A DNA stretch of 64,000 nt from Capitella teleta. Lineage: Eukaryota > Annelida > Polychaeta > Capitellidae. This document shows, one piece after another, positions 10,723 through 22,281 of this stretch. Position 1 is the first letter of the stretch. Each line of letters opens with the position of its first letter. The notes beneath the pieces are model-generated. The model was not told where the DNA came from. It saw only the letters and a list, made by a program, of their open reading frames with translations, and searched no databases. The position numbers were made by a program, and so were the translations under genes. Where the stretch lies: NCBI GenBank assembly GCA_000328365.1, contig KB296474.1, forward strand, positions 14,270 to 78,269, read 5' to 3'.

Positions 10723-11760
10723 TAGTCATACAGACGTCTGATTTGCACCTCGGAGGTAATTTCACGCACCAGTAAAAATTTGAGCGGGGTAGGCTTTCCA
10801 TTAATTGGTGGCTGTCTTGGAACCTATTACGCATTACCATTATACGAAGGAGGATTTAACCTTCAGTCAAGTTCATTGACCCTTAACTTTCGCTTCAGAT
10901 GATGTGACATAACGACCTCTCTCGGTGAATGGGACAAACATATTTTGAAGTCATGGAATATCACAATAAGAATATTTATGACCATTCTGGTTAAATACCA
11001 TCGAATCATTGGATTGATAATTGATTAATTTAATTGAAGAATTTAAAGAGAATGTTTGTTTTCTGAGAAGGTTTTTGTTTTCTTCAAATATTTATTTCAA
11101 ATTTGCATTTATTCTGCATAGCAAGTAAAAAGCATGCAGGGAATGGAAAATTCTCTGAATACTACACTATACAATTTATAAGTAATTGATCCGTTTGGTT
11201 TGTGAGATACGAACACCTGCGGGTAACTTCATTCCAATACTACGTGTAGCATTACATCCTAGACCTGGACATATAATGAGGAACCTTCATAGCAATGAAA
11301 TTATGAAAGTTGATTTTTGTAAAATATTATTATTGGGCATACTGTGGATATCCTGCTAGACAGCGTAAATTTTATATATAAACAAGTACAGGGTGGTTTA
11401 TGAGGAATCTATCTAGCCCATATGTCAACATGTATAGCTGCCAATTATGACTTCCTTATTTTAAAATTGTCATGATTATATAACTACAAATGAAAAGGAT
11501 ATTTTTTCACAAAACACATGAAAGTTACTTAAAGACCACCCTACATTGTAATATATTTCTTCAAATAGCTGATCCACATCACAGAAGAAATAAGAAATCA
11601 ACACTTGCAGCCAGAATTATAAAAACAACCCTGGTATCCAACAAGGTAGTAAAAATAATAACAACTGCCTAATGAAAGAGAAAATTACCCAGATTTAACA
11701 TAATTCCTTTGTCATATCCTGATAAAAAACGTAAAACTATAAAAATTAAATCTGAATAAA
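10723..11760. other. AT-rich intergenic downstream of MIPEP
   Basis: No coding signal or repeat ends seen. It lies beyond the 3' end of the MIPEP gene and presumably includes its 3' UTR. Confidence 0.5.
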
Positions 11761-14700
11761 CTACGTCTGAAGATCATTTAGCAGAGATTGGACGAGCATT
11801 TTAGTTGACGGCTTTTCTTCCAGCAAATCTGAGGAAAGAATTCAACAGTTTATAACTGAAAAAAAAAGAGAGAAAACGAACCATGCACCAAATCAATGGA
11901 ATCTTTTCCACCGCCATGAGCCAAGACTTGCTTCCAGTACTTGTAACCGCTTGCCCTGCAGAGAAGAAGAATAAGTCATGCATAGAAGCAGAAAGGTAAG
12001 GCTGACCTGCTGAAGGGGTCCTCCGCAAAGAACTGGCGCCAAATGCGTGCAGCGACAGCCCTTGACATCAAGTAAGAGTAGTATTTCGCGCCGTATCCTA
12101 TGAAATGACCAAAGCGGAGATGCCAGGCCTACGGGACAGAAATTTATGTTTTAAAAGCAGATAATATATAGAATATTTATAAGTGAAAAAACTTTGCATA
12201 CACACCGTGCCTGATACATAAGGAAGACTGTAGTGCTCATTTTGCACACGTTCAAGTATTTCAGTGGTGCTTCCTCCAAGCGGATGTTCGCCGTGATACA
12301 CTTGGTCCAATATAGAGTAGAACACTTGCAACTGCATCTCCTGTAAAATCACAAAACAGAAATAAATTGAGACATAAACATGAGATGAAACCCACGCAGG
12401 GACCAAACATCTTTTTTGCCGCACAGAGACTCTCAATCATGTGATCAGGGAGCACTTCTCCAGTCTGCCAGTGACGAGCAAAGCTTGCTAGAACCTGTAG
12501 AATGGATAGAACAGAAATGAATAAAAACTAACTTGAAACAAAGGCTAAAGTCTACGCACTCTGGCATCTGTGGCGAAATACTCCATCAACACCGAAGGAA
12601 CTTCAGCGAAATCAGTGGGACACCGTGTTCCTAGAAATCTTAAATAAAATCTTGATAATTTGAGATAATCAATTTATACCAGTGACATGTTGGTAGCGAG
12701 TGCGCCCAAGCATCGAGTGCATAGCATGGCCAAATTCGTGGAAGAGATTCTCCAGCATCGAAGCGGTTAAACACGACGGAATTCTACCTCTCGGAGGGGG
12801 TAAGTTCAACATAAGCACCACAATAGGATCTTGGTATGTGCCATCGTCCAATTCTCGGCCTCCTTGGATAGTGAAGTGGCAATCCTATAATCGCGCGTAG
12901 AATCAAACGTGATAATTCCTTGATTACAGCGAATGAGGCTAACCTGGTGTGGCTTTCCAGGCCGCTCATATAAATCGCAGTAGATGTATCCCAGGGTGCC
13001 TTCCGTTTCATGAACGACCGCCTGCATACAACACTTTTAGATCCACAGAAAGAGAGGTGCAGAAACTCACCAGCTTGGCCACATCGTATGACCACAGTTC
13101 TCCATAGCTAGCCTCTTGGTATTGAAGGCTCACACCAAACAATGCTTGGAAGATTTTATCTAAACCGTGCATGCAGCACCCGAGTGAGAAATATGGCGAC
13201 AGATCTGCATTGTTCACTTGGCACCTGAAGGAGAATCAAGAAATTTTGTTAACAAATCTCTCATCAATAATTACCTTTCATGACGAGCAACACCAGCATA
13301 ATAAGCAAGATCCCATGGCATCACCTTCATAAATACACCCATAAAAAGTGATTAATTTCATGAAGGCGGAGAACAAACCTCTTTGGATCCACCGTGTTTT
13401 ATCTTCATATCTCTGATGGCACTGATATCGTTCTCAACCAGAGGTTTGATCTCTTCAGCCAGAGTTTCCAGAAAATCCATCACGTTGGCTAGAAAAACTT
13501 CCATTACATAACAATGACAAAATGAAGACGGTTCAACTGACCAGCGCTCTGACCAAGGGTGCCACGTAACGCTCGATCACCAAAGGAGGAGAAACCAACA
13601 AGTTTGGCTAAATGGTCACGTGACGAGAGGAGCGAGTCAAATCGATCGGATTGCTGTTGGTCCGGGTGAAGGTAGATTTTGTATGCAGCTTCTCGTACCT
13701 GAGATGAAGTAAATTGGCAACTGATTGAATTCCATATGACAGGCTTACTAGGTCATTGTGATGGTCAGAGAAGAGGCCGGTTACTGCAACGTTATCACCG
13801 TCAAGCGCAAAACTGAGAAAAAGAGAGCAATTATCACACAGAAGAAAGAAGGAGTGATGGTAGATAACCATGCAATAGGCTGTGAGATATAAGTAGACAG
13901 CCAAGAGAGAAATTGTCTGAACCCTCATGAGCAGGCTAATTTGATGACTTACACATATTTCAAGTGATCTGGGAGATGATCCTTCTTCACGTGCACTGAT
14001 CGTTGCGTCCCTTGCATGAAAAACGTACCCAGCATGTGAATCTTTTCGTTTAATTCAACAAAAATTCTCCTCTGGGAAAAAAAGTTAAATTCACGTAATC
14101 ATTTTCAAGACTTCTGAACAAACTTTATCTTCTGGAAGATGAATTCCACTTTGTTCAAAATCGAACATGAAAAGTTCGGCAACTCTGTCATCAATGGCGT
14201 CAGTTTCAAAGGAGTCTCCGTTCTTCAGAACGTTGGATAACGATCGATGGATATCGACATTCGTGTTCAGTCTACATTGACACATCAAATCATTAGTGAC
14301 TCAGTGATTCTCATCAAATAAGCAGATCTCACTTTTCCACAAGGGCGCTAATGCTCATACAGGCGTCTTCAGCAGCCTGGCAAAATCTCTGATCAGGATG
14401 AGCGATCCGCACAAAATCTGCCTGTAAAAACCGAACAGAAAAACAATAGGTTGAATCTTCAAAATATTTCCTCACCATATCAGCCACTCGGCATAAACAA
14501 TCAGAAAGTTCATCAAAAACTTTCACTAATTTTCTCTTTCGATTAGGTGACGCAGCCTCAGCAACCAAATCTTCAGCCTCATGCGTAGCATTTTGTTGCA
14601 GAAGATAGAAACCTGAATGTTCCTTCAATTGTGGGATGTTGAACAAACCCTAGAAGATATCGTTCGAAGCTGGATCAATGAATCACACAAACTTCTAATT

Positions 14701-14849
14701 ACCACATTGCTCTTCCCGATGTTGAAGTTGAACTTCTTTTCCCGTTTTGAGTTGAAGGCAGCCGCAAGAGGAGAAAGGGTCGAGACATTTCGTTTAAAGA
14801 CAGGGAGGAGGAAACGCCCTCCGAAGCAAAGGCTCATCAGGTGAGACAT
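11761..14849 (-). CDS. MIPEP: Mitochondrial intermediate peptidase (M3 metallopeptidase), complete, 18 exons
   Basis: A zinc peptidase of the mitochondrial matrix that removes an N-terminal octapeptide from many imported proteins. Eighteen exons keep one frame of 687 residues (human about 713), with GT-AG introns of about 40-90 bp. Plus-strand exon ranges are 14703-14849, 14476-14649, 14333-14421, 14124-14271, 13953-14071, 13749-13812, 13542-13698, 13379-13488, 13275-13324, 13071-13224, 12944-13021, 12680-12884, 12560-12630, 12396-12494, 12206-12340, 12007-12128, 11882-11955 and 11761-11828. The first exon is a basic, Ser-rich transit peptide. The active-site motif [10 protein letters not shown] (HExxH) is in the 12,680-12,884 exon, followed by RTRYQHVTG. 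The downstream zinc-ligand region [14 protein letters not shown] (PSVLMEYFA) and DQVYHGEHP are also conserved. The start is the ATG at 14,849; the codon before it is GTG. All catalytic parts are present, so it is likely functional. Confidence 0.97.
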
Positions 14850-15040
14850 CACTGGTCAGGACCTCATTATGCACACACTGGAAAAGGAGTAACTATAGCA
14901 ATGAGGGCAAATGTAACAACAATCAGAATTCATTCAAATCAGTCCAATAAAAAGTGTATTATAAATTGAATAAACTAAAGAAAAAATATTACATCAAGGA
15001 TTCATCTTTTCATATGAGAATACATGCCTTGCCCAACGTG

Positions 15041-15260
15041 CGTGCGTGAGTGCGTGATGGGGTTTTACGGCTCCAGCCAACCCATTCGGGTGATACGGGC
15101 GCCAGAACAGAAGGCCCGGGACTGGGGTTTCCCCCTACTCTTATCGATAAATCCCAAGGCTTCTTTATCCTGCATACCACCATATACAGTAGTACACAGC
15201 GCCCGGCCTTGTTACGCAGTTGGGCAGCACTGCAGAGTCACTGAAGAATCACAATTGTAA
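15041..15260 (-). mobile_element. 5'-truncated copy of the tRNA-derived SINE with 14-bp target duplication
   Basis: This is the tRNA-unrelated body only. It matches, in reverse complement, the copy at 17,632-17,695 (TGCCCAACTGCGTAACAAGG) and the body of the 10.4-kb copy. It is bounded by direct repeats CCTTGCCCAACGTG at 15,027-15,040 and 15,261-15,274, the signature of LINE-driven retrotransposition. The tRNA head is missing, as expected from 5' truncation. Confidence 0.85.
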
Positions 15261-15274
15261 CCTTGCCCAACGTG

Positions 15275-16231
15275 ATTGATGTGAGCAATCAGTCTGTGTC
15301 AATATACATAGCCTTTTTATCTAATGATTTGAATTAACTCAAAAATATATGTTATATCATAATTCAGGGCTGTATCATTTTATTCATTTATTAAATTAAA
15401 TGATGGAAAGCAAATTTTTCTCAGTAAATCAAAAGAAATCAAAGATATTATAAAAAAGCATCATTAGGGTGTGTTATTCTCAATGGTGTTAGGAGTGCTA
15501 AATGTCAAATGTTAAAATTTATATTTGAAGAAAATGTTTAGAACGCGATGCTTCAGTAGGATTTCAAAGGTTATAGATGAGTATGTGGCATAACAACACA
15601 GTTTTTTGGCATCATATATCTCGAAGGTTCCATACGTCTACGGTCCAGCTAGGTCGTTTCGATAGTACAAAGAGCTTTGACATATCAATATTATTATGTA
15701 CCTTCAAGTGTATACTGTATAGATTCTACTGAAGAATTCCTCCGGCGCCTTCAGGCTTGCACAGGAGCAAGATTTGCGTCAAAACTAAAAACTTAAGCCT
15801 GGAACACTACAAGACATACAAACAGACAGAAAAGAACATTTATTGTGGTATAAACTATATTGTGGTATAGACTAAACAGTGAATAGATAACTTAGGAGAC
15901 TGGCATAATGGCCTTTTGGCTGGCCTGCCGCCTGAATGAAAAGGAAAAATAAAGAAAAAGAGGAGAAAGAAAAGTAAAAACACACACACAAAAACAAGAT
16001 AAAGACAAAAACCAAACTGAAACAAATAACCAAAATGAACAAATGAAAAACAAAAAAGAGAAAAATTGTGACAATATAGTAAGAAAATTCATGTAATGAA
16101 ATAATTATAACATATGTCAAATGAATCATGATGAAAGAAACATAATAATACAAGCAATAACAGCAATATACACAAAAGTTAAAAGTAAGAATCGGAAAAC
16201 AGATATTGTAATTATTATTATTATCAATTAA

Positions 16232-16291
<60 letters not shown>

Positions 16292-17512
16292 TACAGATGT
16301 AGCAAATAAGGATCGTACATCTTTCAGGATAATGATTGATAATTTGATTTGCATTATTTTAATATATTGGCTAAAACCTTTTAATGAATGGACAAATATT
16401 TTATTGAGTACATTTGGTGGTGAGTAATTTATAGTTAGTTATTGAATAACGGAGATATTGACAAAAGTATTCATACCAAAACCGAGGGACGAGCAATTTA
16501 GTATGATTACGAGTACCATAATCATGGTTTGATTCCATGAAGGAAATATAGTTCAGGGTAGAATTATTTTTATAAATTTATTGAAGAATACAAGCTGAGG
16601 CTCTTGATTGAACTTGATTAGTACGAATGTCTTGAATTTTCTGGAGCTTAAGTGCTTTAAAAATAGAATCGGTATGAGCATTGTATTTAGATTTCGATAT
16701 CAATCGAATCGATTTCTTTTGTAGGTTAAATACATGATCAGCGGATTTGCCCAAATATTACATTAATTACATAATTATATGACTGCGATCGTGATGGTCA
16801 TTCTGACGGGGAAAAGTCTCGTTCCAAGACTCTATAACGGTAATTAGATCATTAGGTAATTAATCATCCCCTCAGATTATGGCTACAGAATGCAGCTAGA
16901 CGGGGAATAGCAATTTCTGCATGGTTTCTGTCTATATTATCGCCCACCAAATATAAACTCAGAAAACTTTGAGTGAATTTGTAATTACCAAGCGTATATT
17001 AAGAGTTAATTATTATCAATGCTGATTATGCTCCGAGTAGAGTAAAGCCGAAGTCCATAACCACACAATTTCAACTTACATGAAGCAGACCGAGCCCGAA
17101 AGGTCAAGGACTTGAGATAAGTGCGTTATGAAGGTTGTTGTGAAGATGTTTTGGTCAATGATTTCCACTACTATCCTAGATTGCTCGCAGGCACGGTGCA
17201 TTCCGCCATATTACGCGTTACACTCGGAAAACACTTAACACCTTTCAGTGTCTCCATGAGTCACATGACTAAGGGGAATTCCCATCCTTACACAAGATTT
17301 TCAACACTAAACGTTTTCTGATGTTTCCATCGTTTAGATGAGGAAATGGGTTTTCATGTATATTACATGATTCAATCAATCCAAACTTAGTATCAATACA
17401 ATCCTTCCCATGCCCTAAGCACATATACACCCCTCTCAAGTCACATACAACCAGTGCACACCTTTCCAGCATCACATTTGTACTCTGAAAATATTCCATA
17501 TCTCCCTCTGTA
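15275..17512. other. AT-rich intergenic with ATT microsatellite
   Basis: No gene seen. Long open frames here come from the (ATT)n tract at about 16,230-16,290 and surrounding low-complexity A/T. A faint GC-richer patch at 17,120-17,280 shows no recognisable product. Confidence 0.5.
16230..16290. repeat. (ATT)n microsatellite
   Basis: About 20 uninterrupted ATT units. Confidence 0.95.
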
Positions 17513-17695
17513 GGGGGCACTGAATAGCACAATGGGTTAAACCGCTGTCTGCAATCCTATGCCGACCGTGGGGGTCAAGGTCCCGGGTTCAAGACCCGAT
17601 CAGGCTACGGGCGTTATGATGGTGAATTTCAATTGTAATTCTTCGGTGACTCAGCAGTGCTGCCCAACTGCGTAACAAGGCCAGGCGCTGTGTAC
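17513..17695 (+). mobile_element. tRNA-derived SINE, plus strand
   Basis: Starts GGGGGCACTGAATAGCAC, an altered A-box region. The B box is GGGTTCAAGACCC, followed by the shared body (TTCGGTGACTCAGCAGTGCT, then TGCCCAACTGCGTAACAAGG and GCGCTGTGTACTAC). It is the same family as at 10.4 and 15.0 kb. It lies directly before a LINE fragment. Confidence 0.85.
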
Positions 17696-17734
17696 TACAC
17701 GCACTAGACCAACATTTCTCAACTAACAACATAT

Positions 17735-18250
17735 ACTACAGCAGTCAATATGGATTCAAAAAAAAAAAAATAAGTCAGCCGAACACGTATTACTAGAACT
17801 CACTAATATAATTCTGCATCGAATGGGCATGAACAAAGCTCCCACCACAAATTTCTCGATCTCTAAAAGCTTTCGACACCTTAAATTATGAAATACTCCT
17901 ATTTAAACTAAAACATTATGGTCTACACAGTTCTACAATTCAGCTATGCCAACATTATCTTACAAACAGAAAACAATACGTCCAGATACAAGATACAAAA
18001 TTCTCTCAATTAGATATCAACATAGGAGTCCCACAATGATCCATTCTAGGTCCAATTATATTCCTTGTTTATGTGAATGACCTTCCAAACTGTTCAAACA
18101 ACACCAATTGCATTACTTATGCAGACGACACAATCTTGATTAGTACTATAAACCATGAATCCATGGAAGACATAAATTCCCTTAAAAACGAGCTGAACAA
18201 AGTATATAAATGGCTCTGTACAAATAAATTAGAAATGTCTGCTAAAAGGG
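17735..18250 (+). mobile_element. LINE reverse-transcriptase fragment (CR1/Jockey-like)
   Basis: Translating across frames gives the RT core: QYGFKKNKSAEH-like, a KSFRHLK/SKAFDT-type block, RKQYVQIQ, INIGVPQ.SILGP, FLVYVNDLPNC, and the catalytic TYADDTILIS. Only the last part (18,073-18,250) stays open; earlier parts carry stops and frame changes, so it is dead. The copy ends abruptly after EMSAK. The Jockey/CR1 type is inferred from the block pattern. Confidence 0.8.
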
Positions 18251-18665
18251 GCCTGGGAACCGCTTTTGGTCCATGCATTGTGTAAACTAGTAATACCGTA
18301 CATTATGATAAGCGGTGCTTAACTGCTGCTGGTAAGAATGTTAACTGATTCACAATATTGTGCAAGCATGCTTGTTCACAATTATTTTTGCTGCTCTAAG
18401 ATGATCGACGGATGCAGGGTGAAATGTTCTGAAATATTTTCCACGAAGTATGACCCAGTAAAAGCAAAATTTGATAACGGGCTACTTTGACTATAAACGG
18501 TGTTTATTTTGGGAACAAAAACGTAAACTCTGAGGAAAGAGCATTTTGCAACACTTAAGCCTACATTCAAAAATCCCCATACGCACATGTACATATGTGC
18601 ATGTATGCTGCGAATAGATCGACTTATGAATAACCCTGCACGCGTAGTTGTCCAAGTTTTGGAAA

Positions 18666-18697
<32 letters not shown>

Positions 18698-18738
18698 TGT
18701 TTTTGTTTTTGTTTTTGTTTTTGTTTTTTGTTTTTTTC
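18666..18738. repeat. TTG / TTTTTG microsatellite
   Basis: (TTG)n followed by (TTTTTG)n and poly-T, about 70 bp. Confidence 0.9.
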
Positions 18739-18892
18739 AATCCAGCTAATTAATTAATACGACTTAATACAGTGCGACAAAGAAACTACTAGTATAGTTA
18801 TACTCGATAACAAATGTCATCATGAAAATTGTATTTATTTGCAGTGCCCATTTTATCTTGACAGTCCTCCAACGTCATCCATAATCATGCTT

Positions 18893-19153
18893 TCATTTGA
18901 ACACAGGGAAAGTCTTGGACATGTCAAAGGTCAGAGCTGCAGCCTGCCTGATGCCACCTGTGGCCTCTGTCACTGAATCGGGAATCTCCACTACAAAACC
19001 AGACATTTGATGAAGACAACGTAGATGTGCTGCTGTGGTATGTGCTCACTAACCGTTACTCAAAGGTACTTCGTTAGTAATCGGTTGACCTGAGCTGAGG
19101 ATCACCTGGCTGCAGGTGAGAAGCACGACTAAGAGCGCAAAAGGAAACTGCAT
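18893..19153 (-). CDS. 65-residue secreted peptide, two exons, complete
   Basis: Exon 1 (19,054-19,153) encodes a signal peptide (MQFPFALLVVLLTCSQ plus VILSSG) and QPITNEVPLSN, ending in a GTTAGT donor. Exon 2 (18,893-18,990), after a GGTTTTGTAG acceptor, joins in phase. It encodes VEIPDSVTEATGGIRQAAAL and then TFDMSKTFPVFK, followed by a stop. A TATA-like box (19,282-19,290) and a polyadenylation signal AATAAA (18,834-18,839), 54 bp past the stop, frame a complete small gene. The mature product has no cysteine and no dibasic site, so it is not an obvious neuropeptide precursor. The family is unknown. The leader may contain a further intron of about 55 bp (CTCAG/GTCAGT to CCTCCGCAG). Confidence 0.75.
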
Positions 19154-19281
19154 GACTGCGGAGGAGAGATCACCTGAGGAGGGAATGCACACGACTTCTG
19201 ATCAACTGACCTGAGAGATATTGGATCGCGGTGGAGAAGAATATTGTATTGTAAATGTGGTTATAACATATAATTTCCTTC

Positions 19282-19290
19282 TTTAAATAG
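19282..19290 (-). promoter_or_regulatory. TATA-like box of the 65-residue peptide gene
   Basis: TATTTAAAG on the minus strand, about 130 bp upstream of the ATG at 19,153. Confidence 0.45.
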
Positions 19291-19291
19291 C

Positions 19292-20569
19292 TTCAATTGT
19301 CATTCCCAGGGTATTGTCGTGGCCACTCGAACATCTGGCACATTCATTCACTATAAATGGCATGAAAACTGAAATGAAATAATTCTGTCGATACCATCGA
19401 TCTTTATTCTACATTTTCAGCGGTTCAAAGCTTTTTGAATTTGGTGTTCATTAAGTAGTCCCAATTTCGATTTTTATATTAAAGATTTTTCCCTCTCTCT
19501 CCTTTAAGTTTTTATATATTTATCTTCCTGTCGTGTACAATCATGTGCACATGTACACGACAGGATTACGCTGAGTGTGGAGCTGCTAATGGTTGGAGTT
19601 AGGGACAGTGGGTGGCACCAAATAGAAGAATGGGGATGGAGAGTGGAGGCTGAACATCTCACGCTGGTCATGAATCTAAGGCTATCGGTCCCAGACTGCC
19701 AACTGAAAATGAAATCCTGCAACTGCCAATTAAGATATGGAGGTTAACTTGTACAAACGTTGTTTAGTGTGAAACGGCCTGTCCCAAATGTTAATCCGTG
19801 CGACTTTTAAATTAATTAATATCTATATATCTGTTTATATATAGACATATAATATTGAATAACAGGGGAAAACATTCCAAATACGCGCATTTTAATTATC
19901 ACAGTACTATTTAGCAAGTTATTTGTGGCCATACATAAAAGTGACTAAAGTGCGTGCATTAACAGGCGTAATTCATCCGATACAATCATGTTCCACTTCA
20001 TCTTATCCTTAATTGATGTAATAGTTGATTGATTAACTAATTATGGTACCACTCTCTTTATAAGTGTTTCTCTGTTGCTACGAAATTCATTTGTCGTGAA
20101 ATATCGTGAAAAATACCTTGCTCGACTATTTTGTCCCATACCACTAATTCCTACTATTTGGACCCAATCCTTATCATGCAGTGATAACAAAAAATATGCA
20201 ATGCTCATTGATAGGTTCTTTGTAATCCCCCTTATTGTGTGTGCAGTGATGTTCGGTGCATATACGGCATACCCTTATACACCACTTTGGACAAAGTAGT
20301 TGCGGACAAAAAAAAAACTAGCCCAAAGTGACATGCAAAACACCCACTATTATGTCCACTATACATAAATATGACAAGATCATCAAATTGTCAAAAAAAA
20401 AAAAAAAAAAAAAATGCAATGCTCATTGTTAATTTATTTGTAATCCCCCTATCATGAGTTCAGTGATGTTCGGTGCACATACGGCATAGCCTTATACACC
20501 ACTTTAGACAAAGTAGTTACGGACAAAAAAAGTCTTGGAAATATTATTTTTAATCTTTTTAATCTTTTT

Positions 20570-20603
<34 letters not shown>

Positions 20604-21031
20604 CAAGATCCAGGATATGTATTTCCAATAATCAGAAGAGTGTGCATGCGAAAGTACGACCTTATTATATACGATTACCGCAGAGTTATGGCTGATTTTC
20701 TGATGGTGCAAAATAGTGCAAATAGAAGAAACATAATGAAAAAAAAAAAGAGTTTTTTTTGCCCAAATAAATGTAATCAAGTCGTTCTTGATGAATTTTG
20801 TAGTTTATTAGATGGATAACATCGAGAAAAACTGACAACAGCTAGATTTCCCTGGGTCCAAATAGTAGAAATAGGCTGTGACTTTTTGCGCCCTCTATAT
20901 GTGGCGCCAAATAGTAAGCAGTGGTTCAAAATAGTCGTTACATTATCTCCTTATCTGACACCTGACGAATATTACTTACCACCTGGCACCAACTATAATA
21001 GGCCTACTGGCTTTTGCTGTTTCGCCCTTCT

Positions 21032-21062
<31 letters not shown>

Positions 21063-21160
21063 GTTGATAAATCACTTATGAATAAAACCGCATGTAAACA
21101 GATGAAGCACCTATAAGTGACAGTTTCCCTTGGGGCGTATTTTTAATAAGCAACTCAACG
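19292..21160. other. Intergenic with tandem homopolymer-rich duplications
   Basis: No gene seen. A block around 20,200-20,300 (ATGCTCATTGATAGGTTCTT to ACACCACTTTGGACAAAGTA) is repeated at about 20,418-20,524 with changes, a local duplication of about 110 bp at a spacing of about 220 bp. Poly-A at 20,393-20,414 and poly-T at 20,571-20,599 and 21,030-21,062. Confidence 0.5.
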
Positions 21161-21410
21161 TTTATCACTATCGTCGTTGTTTCCATGTCAGCTATGAAGC
21201 TACATAGCAGATAAAATTGTATGCGGCAGAAAATTTTACGCATAGTTTATTTTAAAAAAAGCCTGATTGTTTATTTGAATGAGAAACATATAATAAATTG
21301 AATATACAGTACAGTGAGTACATCAAGATTGGTAATTCAAGGACACGCCATAAAGCACCCCAAGCGTGATTTAACGTAATTTAGGCTACGTGGTTTGCCC
21401 CAATTCCGGA
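21161..21410 (+). repeat. Diverged duplicate, copy 2 (other copy at 5,311-5,580)
   Basis: Counterpart of the block at 5.3 kb, in the same orientation and word order. The ATG/donor pair of copy 1 is not preserved (GTATGCGG replaces ATGGTATG). Confidence 0.65.
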
Positions 21411-22281
21411 GAATAATGAAATCGGGCTAACATTATTTAGACGCTTTTTAATTGTGGTTGCGTTGAATCTCGGTTGTTAATATTTTCAATTACATCTCAA
21501 TTTATGAGTTCAAACCACTTGATGGTATTGGCTATTATTATGTGCGTATACCATAGTAGGCTTACTCTGGGATCTTGTGTTGTACAATTTAAAAGTAGTT
21601 TTTGTTTTGGTGTTATTTTACTTTCATTTTTCATGTCCGGTTTAACAACTTTGGTTCATCCCGGATAATTCAGAATTTCAATGCACTCTGAATTTGTAAT
21701 AGCGTTCGTTATCGTTTGGATAATTGCCACTAGTGGAGTCTGTTAGCTCCGAAAATGTGACGAATTCTGCAAAAAGATGATGAAGGCACCAACATTTCAG
21801 TAAAACTGCTAATATGTATTATGATGATTATTATTTTTATTTTTATTTTTTTATTTATTTATTTTTTTTCTTTCGTTGTGTGTTAAACGAGATCGATTAC
21901 ACTTGTTTAGCATTGTGAAACCGGTCAAGAGCTCAGTAAAAAGGGCGCATATTTGGGATCTAGCTGTCACGTGCTCCATCGTGTACAGGCCTGTTGTAGT
22001 TTAATTTTATGATTCAATAAGAAATATATATGTCATATGTATACTATTCAATTAATTCAAAATAATTATGCAGACATGCAGTCTAAGTCAAGAGCACGTG
22101 GCAGTTGCTCGAGCACACGGAGATGAGTCCGCGATGATTCATGCCTGCATTCTTGGAGCGACGTTACTGCAACATCGCTATAGTCCTCGCATAAAATAGT
22201 CTAAACTCACAGCAACTTAATAACATTCTAGTCACAGCCCTTGAACACGATCACAACCAAATGAGAATTGTTGAACTCTAA
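21411..22281. other. Intergenic, possible interrupted leader region
   Basis: No frame with coding character. A TAAAATA near 22,192 and an ATG at about 22,260 lie just left of the Harbinger-type insertion. They could belong to the same transcription unit as the inhibitor gene to the right, but nothing proves it. Confidence 0.3.

Noticed and set aside
15872-16354. 160-codon minus-strand frame with poly-isoleucine
   Set aside because: It arises from translation of the (ATT)n microsatellite and low-complexity A/T.
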